A stretch of DNA of 46,963 nucleotides from an uncultured Ruminococcus sp. Lineage in GTDB: Bacteria > Bacillota > Clostridia > Oscillospirales > Ruminococcaceae. The DNA lies in the NCBI GenBank assembly GCA_946413815.1, contig CAMKMD010000029.1, positions 1-46,963 on the forward strand. The letters are read 5' to 3'. The notes beneath the pieces were generated by a model that was not told where the DNA came from, made no database searches, and saw only the letters and a list, made by a program, of their open reading frames with translations. How positions within the stretch are numbered: the stretch's first letter is position 1; every line of letters starts with the position of its first letter. Shown in pieces: positions 9,167 to 18,839 of this stretch. Position numbers and translations under genes: made by a program.

Positions 9167-10441
9167 ATGGATATTAGAGAATGCATGGAGTTCATAAACT
9201 CCTACAGCAAATCCGGCGGAAAGATAACCGACCTCTCACGGGCACAGGAGCTCATGGAGCGTATCGGCAGCCCGGAGAAAAAGCTGCGGTTCGTGCATAT
9301 CGCCGGCACTAACGGAAAGGGATCGACTGTCGAATACATCTCCGGCATACTCATAAACGCCGGATACCGCACAGGACAGTTCACCTCCCCCTTCATACGC
9401 CGCTACAATGACCGCATACGCATAAACGGCAGCGATATAGGAGACAGCGACCTCTGCCGCATAGCCTCCTGCGTAAAGGAAAGAGTCTCCGACCGCCCCT
9501 ACTCGCAGTTTGAGATAACCATGGCCATAGCAATGCTGTGGTACGTACAGGAGAAATGTGATGTGGTGGTACTGGAAACCGGCATCGGAGGACTGCTCGA
9601 TTCCACCAACGTTATCCCCCCTCCCCTGCTCTCCGTAATAACCTCGGTCTCACTCGACCATACCGCCATACTCGGTGATACAGTTGAAAAGATATCCGCC
9701 CAGAAGGCAGGCATCATAAAGAAGGGCTCGGCGGTGCTGCTCTCCGCTGACAATCCGGAGAGCGTATACAAAGTGGTAAGGGATACGGCGGAAAGAATCG
9801 GAGCCGACTTCCTCTCCCCCTCCGGAAAGCCTGTGATCGCGGCAAATGAACCGGACGGAGTACGCTTTACCTACAAGGGCGAGGTCTTCCGCACCTCCAT
9901 GCCGGGAGTGCATCAGGCATACAACGCAGTCAGCGCCATAGAGGCCTGCCGGTATCTGCGGACAAAGGGCTTCACCATATCAGAAGAGGCCATAGCCACC
10001 GGTATCTCCGGCGCCCGCATCGCCGCAAGGCAGCAATTCATCCCCGGCGAGCCGCCTGTACTCGTTGACGGCGGACACAACCCCGGCGGAGTGGAGTCCC
10101 TTGCTGTCACTCTCAGAGACATACGTCAGAAGTACAGCATCTATGCAGTGCTCGGCATGGTGGATTCAAAGGACTACCGCAGCTGTGCCGCAGTGATAGC
10201 GGAGCTTGCGGACAAGGTATACACCGTGGACGGCTTTGCTTACAACTCCGTCCCCGCCACGGAGCTTGCATCCGGGCTCGGAGACAGAGCGGAGGCCTGT
10301 ACCTCCCTTGAGGAGGCGGTGAAGAAAGCATCTTCGGCAGCCCTGAAGGACGGCGGCATCGTCCTCGTCTGCGGCTCACTCTATCTTGCAAGCGAATACC
10401 TCAATACCGCCGCAAAGAAGAACACACAAATCTCTGAATGA
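9167..10441 (+). CDS. folC: Folylpolyglutamate / dihydrofolate synthase
   Basis: FolC adds glutamate to dihydropteroate or folates using ATP, which retains folate in the cell and supports one-carbon metabolism. The protein has 424 aa. Visible features are the P-loop HIAGTNGKGST (about 44-54), TSPFIRRYNDRIRING, the Mg-binding VVLETGIGG segment, SVSLDHTAILGDT, and the C-terminal-domain motif VDGGHNPGG. The ATG has AAGGAG 7 nt upstream. The C-terminus reads LVCGSLYLASEYLN; a second, decayed copy of this end lies at 10941-10991, downstream of the next gene. Confidence 0.95.
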   Translation: MDIRECMEFINSYSKSGGKITDLSRAQELMERIGSPEKKLRFVHIAGTNGKGSTVEYISGILINAGYRTGQFTSPFIRRYNDRIRINGSDIGDSDLCRIASCVKERVSDRPYSQFEITMAIAMLWYVQEKCDVVVLETGIGGLLDSTNVIPPPLLSVITSVSLDHTAILGDTVEKISAQKAGIIKKGSAVLLSADNPESVYKVVRDTAERIGADFLSPSGKPVIAANEPDGVRFTYKGEVFRTSMPGVHQAYNAVSAIEACRYLRTKGFTISEEAIATGISGARIAARQQFIPGEPPVLVDGGHNPGGVESLAVTLRDIRQKYSIYAVLGMVDSKDYRSCAAVIAELADKVYTVDGFAYNSVPATELASGLGDRAEACTSLEEAVKKASSAALKDGGIVLVCGSLYLASEYLNTAAKKNTQISE

Positions 10442-10456
10442 TACAGGAGGATAATC

Positions 10457-10894
10457 ATGGCAACAACAAGAAGAAGTAAATCAAGCCCGATAGCAACCGT
10501 TCTCATTGCAATACTGGTATTAGCGATCGGCTGCTGGCAGGCAGTGGGCAATGCACGCCTGAAGAAGGAATGCACCGAGACCGTCACAGGAAGAGTAATA
10601 GAGATCACGAAGCAGCACGGAGGCCGCTCAGGCATCAAGTACCGCGCGACTGTCAGTTACTCCACACCGAACGGCACCTATACCGTCCGCACTCCCTCCG
10701 GTAAAACACATTACTCCCAGGGTGAGAACATCACCGTGAAATACTCACCATCAGATCATTCAAAGGCCTACACGCCGGATCATACCTCACATCCTGTATT
10801 ATTTATCGTATTCGGAGCTATCCTACTCGTCGTGGGAGGTTTCGGTATTTTCAGGAAATACATACTGAGGACCGGCTCCTATTCGGAATACTGA
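10457..10894 (+). CDS. DUF3592-like membrane protein, paralog 1
   Basis: The protein has 145 aa with one membrane helix near 12-30, an extracytoplasmic-looking beta-rich middle and a second helix at 113-135. The middle contains CTETVTGRVIEI, ATVSYSTPNGTYTVRTPSG and ITVKYSPSDHSKAYTPD, a pattern of the DUF3592 family. It is closely related to the proteins at 11451 and, more distantly, 11002. It starts 15 bp after folC with AGGAGG upstream. Its function is unknown. Confidence 0.75.
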   Translation: MATTRRSKSSPIATVLIAILVLAIGCWQAVGNARLKKECTETVTGRVIEITKQHGGRSGIKYRATVSYSTPNGTYTVRTPSGKTHYSQGENITVKYSPSDHSKAYTPDHTSHPVLFIVFGAILLVVGGFGIFRKYILRTGSYSEY

Positions 10895-10940
10895 CACAGC
10901 CGGCCTGCCTGCAGAATGTTCCGGCAGTCATACGGAGAGC

Positions 10941-10991
10941 TGCGGCTCGCTGTACCCTGCGGACGAATACCTGAACAACATACGAAAGTGA
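10941..10991 (+). pseudogene. Relic of a second folC 3' end
   Basis: Codons 10941-10991 read CGSLYPADEYLNNIRK and stop. This matches the real FolC C-terminus CGSLYLASEYLN in register, and the DNA agrees closely (CTGCGGCTC...GAATACCTGAA). Upstream of it the similarity fades. It lies between the first and second DUF3592 genes, which suggests that a folC-DUF3592 segment was duplicated and most of the extra folC lost. Confidence 0.7.
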
Positions 10992-11001
10992 GAAAAAAAT
11001 C

Positions 11002-11412
11002 ATGGCAAGTAGGAAAAGAGTAGACCCTATGTCAGCCATACTCGTCGGGATAGTACTGCTGATATTAGGCTGCATACAGTTCGCAGATACAGCCCATAAC
11101 ATGGAGTCATGCGTGTCATCCACCACAGGCACCGTCACCTACGTCTCTACATCACATCGAATGCGCGGCGGAACAGATGACAGAGCGACCGTCTCATATA
11201 ATGTTGATAATATTGAATACTCCATCAGCATTTCCACAACCAATCATCGATTCAGCAAAGGGGATATGATAAAAATAAAATACAATCCGGATTCCCCTTC
11301 AGATTCCTATTGCCCGGACTATACCTCTAACGCTTCCCCGTTCGTTTTCTTTATCCTCTCCATTATCATGCTTGTTATCGGAATCAGTTCAGCAGTAAAA
11401 CTGCACTTATAA
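11002..11412 (+). CDS. DUF3592-like membrane protein, paralog 2
   Basis: The protein has 136 aa with the same plan as its neighbours: N-terminal helix (about 12-28), a beta-rich segment with CVSSTTGTVTYVS, ATVSYNVDNIEYSISI and IKIKYNPDSPSDSYCPDYTS, and a C-terminal helix (112-132). It has diverged most of the three. It follows the folC relic; the ribosome site is weak (GTGAGAAAAAA). Its function is unknown. Confidence 0.7.
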   Translation: MASRKRVDPMSAILVGIVLLILGCIQFADTAHNMESCVSSTTGTVTYVSTSHRMRGGTDDRATVSYNVDNIEYSISISTTNHRFSKGDMIKIKYNPDSPSDSYCPDYTSNASPFVFFILSIIMLVIGISSAVKLHL

Positions 11413-11450
11413 AATGCATAACACCAAAAACTGTAAAGGAGATAAATGAT

Positions 11451-11876
11451 ATGTCAGCAAGAAGCACAAGAAAAACAAGCCCCTGGGCATTAGTAGCCCT
11501 GGCGGTGCTTATCTTCGTTATTGTGGGCTGGCAGACTGCCGTCAATGTACGCAACAAGAAGACCTGCACCATGTCGACCACGGGAGTAGTCATCAGCGTT
11601 TCCAGCCACCACGAAAGACGCTCCGGCTGGAGGTACACGGCAACAGTAAGCTACAATACGGAAAGCGGCACCTACACCGTGCGCACCCCCTCCTCCGGCA
11701 CCCATTTCACCGAGGGTCAGCACATCACCGTAAATTACTCTCCCTCTGACCCGTCAAAGGCCTATACCCCTGACTATACCTCACATCCCATAATGATGTT
11801 CCTGGCAGGACTCTTCTGTCTCGCCATCGGAGGCGTCGGGCTGTATAAAAAGTACATACTGCGGACAGGTTATTAA
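11451..11876 (+). CDS. DUF3592-like membrane protein, paralog 3
   Basis: The protein has 141 aa and is nearly collinear with paralog 1: a helix at about 12-29, CTMSTTGVVISVS, ATVSYNTESGTYTVRTPSS, ITVNYSPSDPSKAYTPDYTSHP and a C-terminal helix ending KKYILRTG. Its start has AAAGGAG upstream. Paralogs 1 and 3 are closer to each other than to 2, so the array arose by more than one duplication. Its function is unknown. Confidence 0.75.
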   Translation: MSARSTRKTSPWALVALAVLIFVIVGWQTAVNVRNKKTCTMSTTGVVISVSSHHERRSGWRYTATVSYNTESGTYTVRTPSSGTHFTEGQHITVNYSPSDPSKAYTPDYTSHPIMMFLAGLFCLAIGGVGLYKKYILRTGY

Positions 11877-12147
11877 ACGCCTGCTCCGCCTGTTTAAAGA
11901 AGAAAGAACAGTAAAGAATTATAGCAGCACCTGCAGCGATGACGATCATTATCCTTCGCAGTGTGCACACTGTTATTCGCCGTTCTTTCTTCTTTATTTA
12001 TTTATTCTTTTATCCGCGGTGAAAAAACCGGCACTGCTGATACCCGGTCACGCCCTGATGTCACTGACATTATCTATATAACAGAGCGTATCGGAGACGA
12101 GAAAACTGTACCGAATGACGAAAGTACAGGTTTAACGCAATAAAGTA
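11877..12147. other. Intergenic region with a long inverted repeat
   Basis: This 270-bp stretch between the DUF3592 array and the gdhA promoter has a perfect 14-bp inverted repeat, AAAGAAGAAAGAAC (11896-11909) with GTTCTTTCTTCTTT (11982-11995). A palindrome CAGTGTGCACACTG (about 11960-11973) lies between the arms. A 60-codon GTG-started frame (11961-12143) with a hydrophobic N-terminus is open but has no clear ribosome site. I do not call it a gene. Confidence 0.4.
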
Positions 12148-12176
12148 TTGCAAATTCATTTTCGTGGTGATATAAT
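12148..12176 (+). promoter_or_regulatory. gdhA promoter
   Basis: TTGCAA (12148-12153), 17 nt and TATAAT (12171-12176) form a strong SigA-type promoter. The leader is about 45 nt and ends in AAAGGAGG upstream of the gdhA ATG. Confidence 0.78.
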
Positions 12177-12201
12177 TTTAAATGAGCTGCGAAAGCAGTA
12201 A

Positions 12202-13593
<1,392 letters not shown>

Positions 13594-13626
13594 TCTTAAA
13601 CGCCGTATATAACCTATAATAAACAG

Positions 13627-13653
13627 AGCTCCTTCCGGTAAACGGAAGGAGCT
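13627..13653 (+). terminator. gdhA terminator
   Basis: An 11-bp perfect stem AGCTCCTTCCG / CGGAAGGAGCT with a 5-nt loop lies 33 bp after the gdhA stop. It is followed by TTCAGTTTGTC. Confidence 0.75.
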
Positions 13654-13659
13654 TTCAGT

Positions 13660-13793
13660 TTGTCAAAAAACCTATATCTACTCAGGGGACGCACTCCCTT
13701 GCGGGGCGCTTTACGGTTATATGCGGGACAGAGTCCCTTTAGAATCCCAACCGTTTGGTTTTAACGATGAAACTGCCTTTTTTGACAAGCTGA
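13660..13793. repeat. Dispersed palindromic repeat, copy B
   Basis: The segment 13735-13791 nearly repeats 103-158 (AGAATCCCAA, CGTTTGGTTTTAACG, TTTTTTGACAAGCTGA). The preceding part shares CCCTTGCGG and GGTTATATGCGGG with copy A. The copy is bounded by an 11-bp perfect inverted repeat, TTGTCAAAAAA (13660-13670) and TTTTTTGACAA (13778-13788). This resembles a small non-autonomous element, though no target-site duplication was recognised. Confidence 0.6.
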
Positions 13794-13797
13794 AACG

Positions 13798-13825
13798 CCT
13801 TCCATATGAGCGGAAGGCGTTTTTT
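13798..13825 (+). terminator. Terminator hairpin downstream of the ECF operon
   Basis: The stem ACGCCTTCC / GGAAGGCGT is followed by TTTTTT on the plus strand. It lies just past the 3' end of the minus-strand S-component gene, where its minus-strand U-tract is weak. It may serve both directions. Confidence 0.55.
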
Positions 13826-14510
13826 ATATCCCGTATTTAACATGGAGCCTCTCAAGCTTTTCTCCGAGGGGCCGTGAAAGCAATCCGAGGAATACCAGAT
13901 TGGAGACCACATAGGAAACGGTATAGGGTATGGCTGATATGAGTGCTGCCTTGTAGAGCGCAAGGCTGAAGCCCTGATCGTACCACAGTACAGTCCATAT
14001 ATCCATGATGAAGGAGTAGGCGAGACCTGATACCACACCGTATACCAGCAGGGGTACCATCCCCTTTTTCAGATGTTCCGAGAGCACTCCCGCAAAGAAG
14101 CCTATCATGCCCCAGGCGAGTATCTGGAATACGGTCCAGGGGCCCTGTCCGAAGTAGAAGTTGCTCAGCACCGCTGCCATAGCGCCTGTGAGGAAACCCG
14201 CCTCTGCCCCGAGGTAGAGCCCTGTCATTATGGCAAGGGCTGACACCGGCTTCAGCACCGGTATGAAGCGTCCGGCGAAGCAGAGCGCTGTCATGACGGA
14301 TACTATAACGAGCCTGCGGGTGCCTGTTGACTTTCTCTCGAAGCCCGTCACAAAGAGCAGCAGCGCAAGTGCCGCCGCCGACATGGATACGATAAGATGC
14401 TTCTGACGGTCGAACACAAGAGTGCCGAGGACTGCAAGAGCCGGTATCAGTACAAAGGGCACAGCAGCACGTATCAGACTGCGGAGGGGCCTGCTGCGTA
14501 TAACTATCAT
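13824..14510 (-). CDS. cbrT: ECF transporter S component (probable cobalamin, CbrT-like)
   Basis: The integral-membrane substrate-binding subunit of an ECF vitamin importer has 228 aa and about six hydrophobic helices. The central part GRFIPVLKPVSALAIMTG and FLTGAMAAVLSNFYFGQGPW is typical of the S-component family that pairs with a dedicated ATPase. Its start overlaps the ATPase stop by 4 bp. It is the last gene of an operon led by a cobalamin riboswitch, so a corrinoid is the best-supported substrate. The gene name is assigned from this context and from the known CbrT group, not from a search. Another cobalamin precursor, such as cobinamide or a lower-ligand base, remains possible. Confidence 0.8.
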   Translation of the reverse strand: MIVIRSRPLRSLIRAAVPFVLIPALAVLGTLVFDRQKHLIVSMSAAALALLLFVTGFERKSTGTRRLVIVSVMTALCFAGRFIPVLKPVSALAIMTGLYLGAEAGFLTGAMAAVLSNFYFGQGPWTVFQILAWGMIGFFAGVLSEHLKKGMVPLLVYGVVSGLAYSFIMDIWTVLWYDQGFSLALYKAALISAIPYTVSYVVSNLVFLGLLSRPLGEKLERLHVKYGI

Positions 14511-16135
14511 AGTCCCTCCCCTGCCATCCGGCAGACTTCAGCGGCATCGCTTACAGTAACCACTCCCGAGGCCATGCCCCTTGTCATGCGTACAGCAGCC
14601 GTAGTATAGAAGCTGTTTTCCGGGAAGAACTCCGCCGGAGTGCCGACTGATACCGCACGGCCGTTGAAAAACATGGCACAGCGGTCGGCACAGCCGGCTG
14701 CAAACTCCACATCGTGCGTTACAGTTACTATGGTGACTCCGCTTTCCCTGAGAGAGCGGAGTACTTTTATCATATTCTCCTTTGCTGCCGCATCAAGCCC
14801 CTTTGTAGGCTCGTCCAGCAGAAGGAGCTTCGGCTTCTGTGCAAGCACCTTCGCCAGCGCTGCAAGCTGCTGCTCGCCGCCGGAAAGATCGTAGGGGTGC
14901 ATATCGAGGAGATGAGTTATATCAAACGGCAGCTCCTCCGGAGTAATACCGGCGTCCTTCAGCTCCTCCCGCACAGTGCTCCTGAGGAAGACAGTCTGCA
15001 CGTCCTGGGGCAGGAGCGCAAGGCATTCCCGGTAAAGGCTCTGATTGTGGTACTCCTTAAGCTTCTTCCCGAATACCCTTATTGTACCGCTGCAGGGCTT
15101 CACAAGGGCGCAGGCCGCCGAGAGAGCTGTGGTCTTGCCGGAGCCGTTGCCGCCGAGTATGCAGAAAAGCTCCCCCCTGCCGATGCGAAGGTCAAGGCCT
15201 TTGAGCACGTCCGGCGAGGTGCGGCTGTAGCGGAAGAACACATCATCAAATTCGAGGGCAGGCTCCTCCGGGGGTGAGTACTCACTCAACGGCAGAGAGG
15301 GCCTTTTATCGCCGGTGCAGCGTGCAACGAGTTCACGCCCCTCACGCACCGTCAGAGGACACTCCCCCTCCGCACCGAGAAGAGTATGCAGCCTTGCCGC
15401 CGCCGGCATACCGCACAGAAGCTCCGGACGTTCACGCAAACCGGTTATCACCTTTCCCGGCTCTCCGTTAGCTATGAGCCTGCCGGACTCCATGACAAGA
15501 AGTCTGTCACAGCCGGGAACAGCCTCTTCAAGGCGGTGCTCCGCCATGAGTATGGTGATGCCCAGTTCCTGATTGAGCCGCTTTACCGCAGTTATGAACT
15601 CAGATGCGGCTATGGGGTCAAGCTGTGCAGTCGGCTCGTCAAGTATTACTATCTCCGGCTGCATGACGAGGACTGATGCAAGATTGAGCAGCTGCTTCTG
15701 ACCGCCGGAGAGCTTTGCCGTATCACGTTCATACCACTCCCCTATGCCGAACCAGCTTGCCGTCTCCGCAATGCGCCTTGCCGCTTTCTCCCGGGGTATA
15801 CCGAGGTTCTCCGCGCCGAATGCCAGCTCGTGCCAGACCTTGTCTGTTACTATCTGCTGCTCCGGTTTCTGCATGACATATCCTATAGCAGCAGCGGATT
15901 CACGGTCAGTGAGTTCTCCGAGGGGACGCCCGGAATACAGTATCTCACCCTTCATTTCTCCGAGGGGTGTAAGTTCTCTTTTGAGCATACGGAGAAGTGT
16001 GGATTTGCCGCTGCCGGATGCTCCGCAGAGTACGGCGAATTCGCCCTTTTCAAGGCTGAGCGTGATATCACTCAGAGCATCTCTGTCAGCCTTCGGGTAG
16101 CGGAAGCTCAGTCCGCTGACCTGTATAAGCGCCAT
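14507..16135 (-). CDS. ECF transporter fused ATPase (EcfA-EcfA'; CbrU-like)
   Basis: The protein has 542 aa with two tandem ABC ATPase domains in one chain. Domain 1 (about 1-240) has Walker A GASGSGKST (38-46), the Q-loop MQKPEQQ, signature LSGGQKQ, and Walker B VILDEPTAQLD. Domain 2 (about 290-530) has Walker A GGNGSGKTT, QDVQTVF, signature LSGGEQQ, Walker B LLLLDEPTKGLD and switch His in VTHD. It energises vitamin uptake through EcfT. Such fusions occur in dedicated ECF systems. Its 5' end overlaps the EcfT gene by 28 bp and its 3' end overlaps the S-component gene by 4 bp. Confidence 0.93.
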   Translation of the reverse strand: MALIQVSGLSFRYPKADRDALSDITLSLEKGEFAVLCGASGSGKSTLLRMLKRELTPLGEMKGEILYSGRPLGELTDRESAAAIGYVMQKPEQQIVTDKVWHELAFGAENLGIPREKAARRIAETASWFGIGEWYERDTAKLSGGQKQLLNLASVLVMQPEIVILDEPTAQLDPIAASEFITAVKRLNQELGITILMAEHRLEEAVPGCDRLLVMESGRLIANGEPGKVITGLRERPELLCGMPAAARLHTLLGAEGECPLTVREGRELVARCTGDKRPSLPLSEYSPPEEPALEFDDVFFRYSRTSPDVLKGLDLRIGRGELFCILGGNGSGKTTALSAACALVKPCSGTIRVFGKKLKEYHNQSLYRECLALLPQDVQTVFLRSTVREELKDAGITPEELPFDITHLLDMHPYDLSGGEQQLAALAKVLAQKPKLLLLDEPTKGLDAAAKENMIKVLRSLRESGVTIVTVTHDVEFAAGCADRCAMFFNGRAVSVGTPAEFFPENSFYTTAAVRMTRGMASGVVTVSDAAEVCRMAGEGL

Positions 16136-16986
16136 CTTATATCCACCTCCGTGTCAATGATAACGGGCAGCAGCACGAGTATACCGTAGGCTGCGAGCCC
16201 TGCCGCCGTGAGCGGCGTCATCCCCGGTGATACTATACGGGGATAGAAGTTAATGTCAAGCCCGTCTGCCGCCATTGCAGCTATGCACAGAGCCAGCAGT
16301 ACCAGGTCTGCTGCAAGGAAGAGCCAGTCCCAGCGGCGGAAACGGTAGTCGGTATAAGGCACTCGCTTTCCGCTGCCGTAGCCCCTTGCCTCCATGCTGT
16401 CGGCGGTGATTATACCGTTCTCCAGCGCCCATGTGATGAGTATGTCGAACACCCTGAGACTGCCCTTCACCCCGTCTATAACGTTGTCCTCCCGGTAGAG
16501 GCCGAGAGTCTTCTGGGTATCGTTTATCTTCCTTGCCTGCGCCCCGAACATGGGTACGAAGCGCACCGACATGGAGAGAGCGAGGGCGAGTTTCGGAGAG
16601 AGCGCCCCGGTTATCCGCATCAGCTTCTCGCTGGTCATTATCTCCGTGAAGCTCCTGAGCCAGTAGAGGACAGCGGCTATCATGGCAGCTGAGTTGAGTC
16701 CGTAGAGCAGGGCTTCAAGAGTGACGGGGGAATCGTTTATGACAAAGAGGACTGTCTCACCGTTATGGGATATGAGCGGATTCACGAGAGCAAGGACTGC
16801 AAAGAGGCCGAGCAGGAAGAGATGAAAGCGTGCATTCGCCCTGCCGTTGCGTTTCAGGTAGAAGAGCAGTCCCCCGGCAAGGGCGATGACAGTAACTGCC
16901 GGATGGCGGCAGAACATGGCTATGCCGGTGACTGACAGGAAGTACAGCGCTATGACTATGGGATCGTATTCCGAAAAGCTCCTCAC
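16108..16986 (-). CDS. ECF transporter transmembrane component (EcfT; CbrV-like)
   Basis: The coupling subunit between the ATPase and the S component has 292 aa. Hydrophobic helices cluster at about 10-65 and 85-110, and two more lie near the C-terminus (225-240 and 265-280). Between them is the coupling region, including SMSVRFVPMFGAQARKINDTQ and MEARGYGSGKR, which contains the Ala-Arg-Gly signature used to dock on ATPases. Its start overlaps the stop of the transcobalamin-like gene by 4 bp, so expression is coupled to it. Confidence 0.9.
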   Translation of the reverse strand: MRSFSEYDPIVIALYFLSVTGIAMFCRHPAVTVIALAGGLLFYLKRNGRANARFHLFLLGLFAVLALVNPLISHNGETVLFVINDSPVTLEALLYGLNSAAMIAAVLYWLRSFTEIMTSEKLMRITGALSPKLALALSMSVRFVPMFGAQARKINDTQKTLGLYREDNVIDGVKGSLRVFDILITWALENGIITADSMEARGYGSGKRVPYTDYRFRRWDWLFLAADLVLLALCIAAMAADGLDINFYPRIVSPGMTPLTAAGLAAYGILVLLPVIIDTEVDIRWRLYRSAD

Positions 16987-18839
16987 TTTGTTCCCTCCTG
17001 CACAAGATCGTTGCCGACCTCAAGAGTGTAGAGCCACTCTATCCTGTCGCCGTCCTGTACGATGTATTCACCGCAGCCGACAGACGGGGCAACTCCGTTG
17101 ACATGGTATATCCAGCCGGAAAGATCGCCGAACTGGAACTCATAGAGATAATCGATGCCGGCGACGTATACCATACCCGTAAAGCCTCCCCTTGAATCGG
17201 TCTGTATGCCGAAGGTACGGGCGGCGTCTGTGAGTATGGTGTATACCGAATCGCCCTCGGCGAATTCAAAGTCAGTCGTTTCAAGTATCACTCCGTCCTC
17301 AGGTATGTGCTCGGCATACTCCGAATCCTGCTGATCGGCTATGGTATCGCAGCGTATGGTCATTGATACCTTTCCGACGGCGTTCTCCTTGGTGACAGTG
17401 CCGGTGTAGTAATCCTCCGGTGAGCGTATATCCGTAAGGAGTATGACTGCTGCGGCGATCGCTGCGGCGAGCCATACTGCAAGGAAGTTCTTCCAGCTGC
17501 GCTTTCCGCAGGCAAGAAGTATCAGCGAGAGTATGACGGCGAAGGCAGCGGCTATTATAATAGCAAACGGCTTGTAGCTGCCGGATTTTTTCTGTCCTTC
17601 AATGGCCTGTGCGACTGCTGCTGTCTGTGCCGCTGTTGTGAACGTTTCCGGTACCGCAGTGCTTTCAGCGGCAGTATAGGAGGACGTCATAAAGCTGACA
17701 GATACCTCTGTCTCCGTGGGTGTCTCTGCCGTGCCTGAGACAGCTGTAACTGCCGACGATGATGCCGCAGCAGATGAAGCGGCTGTACCTGCCGGGGAAG
17801 TTACCGCTGCCGGAGCAGTGCTCTCAGCTGTGCCGGAAGGTTTTGCTGCCTGAGTTGCAGGCGGCTCTGTTGCCGGCTCAGTCACCGGGTCGGGCTGCTT
17901 GTCAAGTATCAGAAGCGGACTCCTTCCCTGCGTCATGCGCATATAGGCGACAAGGGAATAGTAGGCCTGCACCGTGGCGCTGTCGTTGAAGGAGCCGCCT
18001 TCGTTATGTGTGAAGGAACCGTCGCCGAGCCGGAATTTCAGCATACCGTCAATCGGGTTGTTGCCCTCCTTGATGAAGCGGTCGTCCTGCTGACAGTCGA
18101 TACCCAGCGCAGAGAGCGCCGTTATCACCTGTGCGGAGCTCTCCGGGTTCTCTGCCCCCATAGTCGCAAAACCGCCGGACTCGAGCTGACGCTGTGAGAG
18201 AAGCTCAAGACCTGCATTGACAGCCTGCTGTACTGCTCCGTTGTAGGGATAGTGGGGTGCAAGAGCTGTGATAGTCATGGCTGTGACATCAACATCGCCG
18301 TTCTCGCCTATTACCGCCCAGCCGCCGTCCGGCAGCTGCATGGAGAGTATACCGTTCACTACCTCTTTAGGGCTGTGGGAGCCGGAAACGCCGTTGTTGA
18401 GCAGATGCAGGCCGTAATCCCAGCTCATGATACCGAGCTGACCTATGGAGTCTGAGGCAGTGCGGGAGATGTAATCCGAGCTGCTTCCCGCCGCCTTCAG
18501 TGCGAGGGCGTACTTCTGCCTTGCCGTGGCGGAGTATACCGTCGCTGTCTCAAGGTAGGTCTCGAGCGCATTGCGGTAGGCTGAAAAATCATAGCTGCCG
18601 GACTGACTCAGACCGACGATATACCATTCCGAAGCAACGCCCGCACCCTGAGCAAGAGGGCCGTCTATCCAGTCCTGTACTCCTGCCGCACCGGAGGATG
18701 ATACCTTATATGCAACGATACCGTCGGCGAGAGACTGTATCTCACCGACGGTATGAGAAGCCGCACCGGCTGTCAGAGGAGTGCTCAGACAGAGTGCGGC
18801 TGCTGCTGTAAGGCATAGGGTAAATGCCTTAATCCTCAT
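16983..18839 (-). CDS. Transcobalamin/intrinsic-factor-like membrane-anchored protein
   Basis: Starting at the ATG at 18839 (MRIKAF..., signal peptide about 1-27), the protein has 618 aa. Residues 30-305 form an alpha/alpha-barrel-like region with prenyltransferase/squalene-cyclase-type repeats: MQLPDGGWAV (167-176), LESGGFATMG (219-228), LGDGSFTH (271-278). A Ser/Thr/Ala/Pro linker (315-415), a membrane hairpin (424-444 and 452-469, joined by CGKRSWK) and a DUF4430 domain (about 480-615; transcobalamin-like C-terminal, with SGWIYHVNGVAPSVGCGEY) follow. Barrel plus beta domain is the plan of animal intrinsic factor and transcobalamin. Both would face outside. It overlaps the upstream gene by 11 bp and the EcfT gene by 4 bp. 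Corrinoid binding is inferred from fold and riboswitch. Confidence 0.85.
   Translation of the reverse strand: MRIKAFTLCLTAAAALCLSTPLTAGAASHTVGEIQSLADGIVAYKVSSSGAAGVQDWIDGPLAQGAGVASEWYIVGLSQSGSYDFSAYRNALETYLETATVYSATARQKYALALKAAGSSSDYISRTASDSIGQLGIMSWDYGLHLLNNGVSGSHSPKEVVNGILSMQLPDGGWAVIGENGDVDVTAMTITALAPHYPYNGAVQQAVNAGLELLSQRQLESGGFATMGAENPESSAQVITALSALGIDCQQDDRFIKEGNNPIDGMLKFRLGDGSFTHNEGGSFNDSATVQAYYSLVAYMRMTQGRSPLLILDKQPDPVTEPATEPPATQAAKPSGTAESTAPAAVTSPAGTAASSAAASSSAVTAVSGTAETPTETEVSVSFMTSSYTAAESTAVPETFTTAAQTAAVAQAIEGQKKSGSYKPFAIIIAAAFAVILSLILLACGKRSWKNFLAVWLAAAIAAAVILLTDIRSPEDYYTGTVTKENAVGKVSMTIRCDTIADQQDSEYAEHIPEDGVILETTDFEFAEGDSVYTILTDAARTFGIQTDSRGGFTGMVYVAGIDYLYEFQFGDLSGWIYHVNGVAPSVGCGEYIVQDGDRIEWLYTLEVGNDLVQEGTK

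Noticed and set aside
11961..12143. 60-codon GTG-started frame before gdhA
   Set aside because: It has a hydrophobic start but no Shine-Dalgarno and lies within an inverted repeat; kept only as a remark.
13852..14547. 231-codon minus-strand ORF
   Set aside because: It is a shifted frame of the S-component gene, without hydrophobic helices or a ribosome site.
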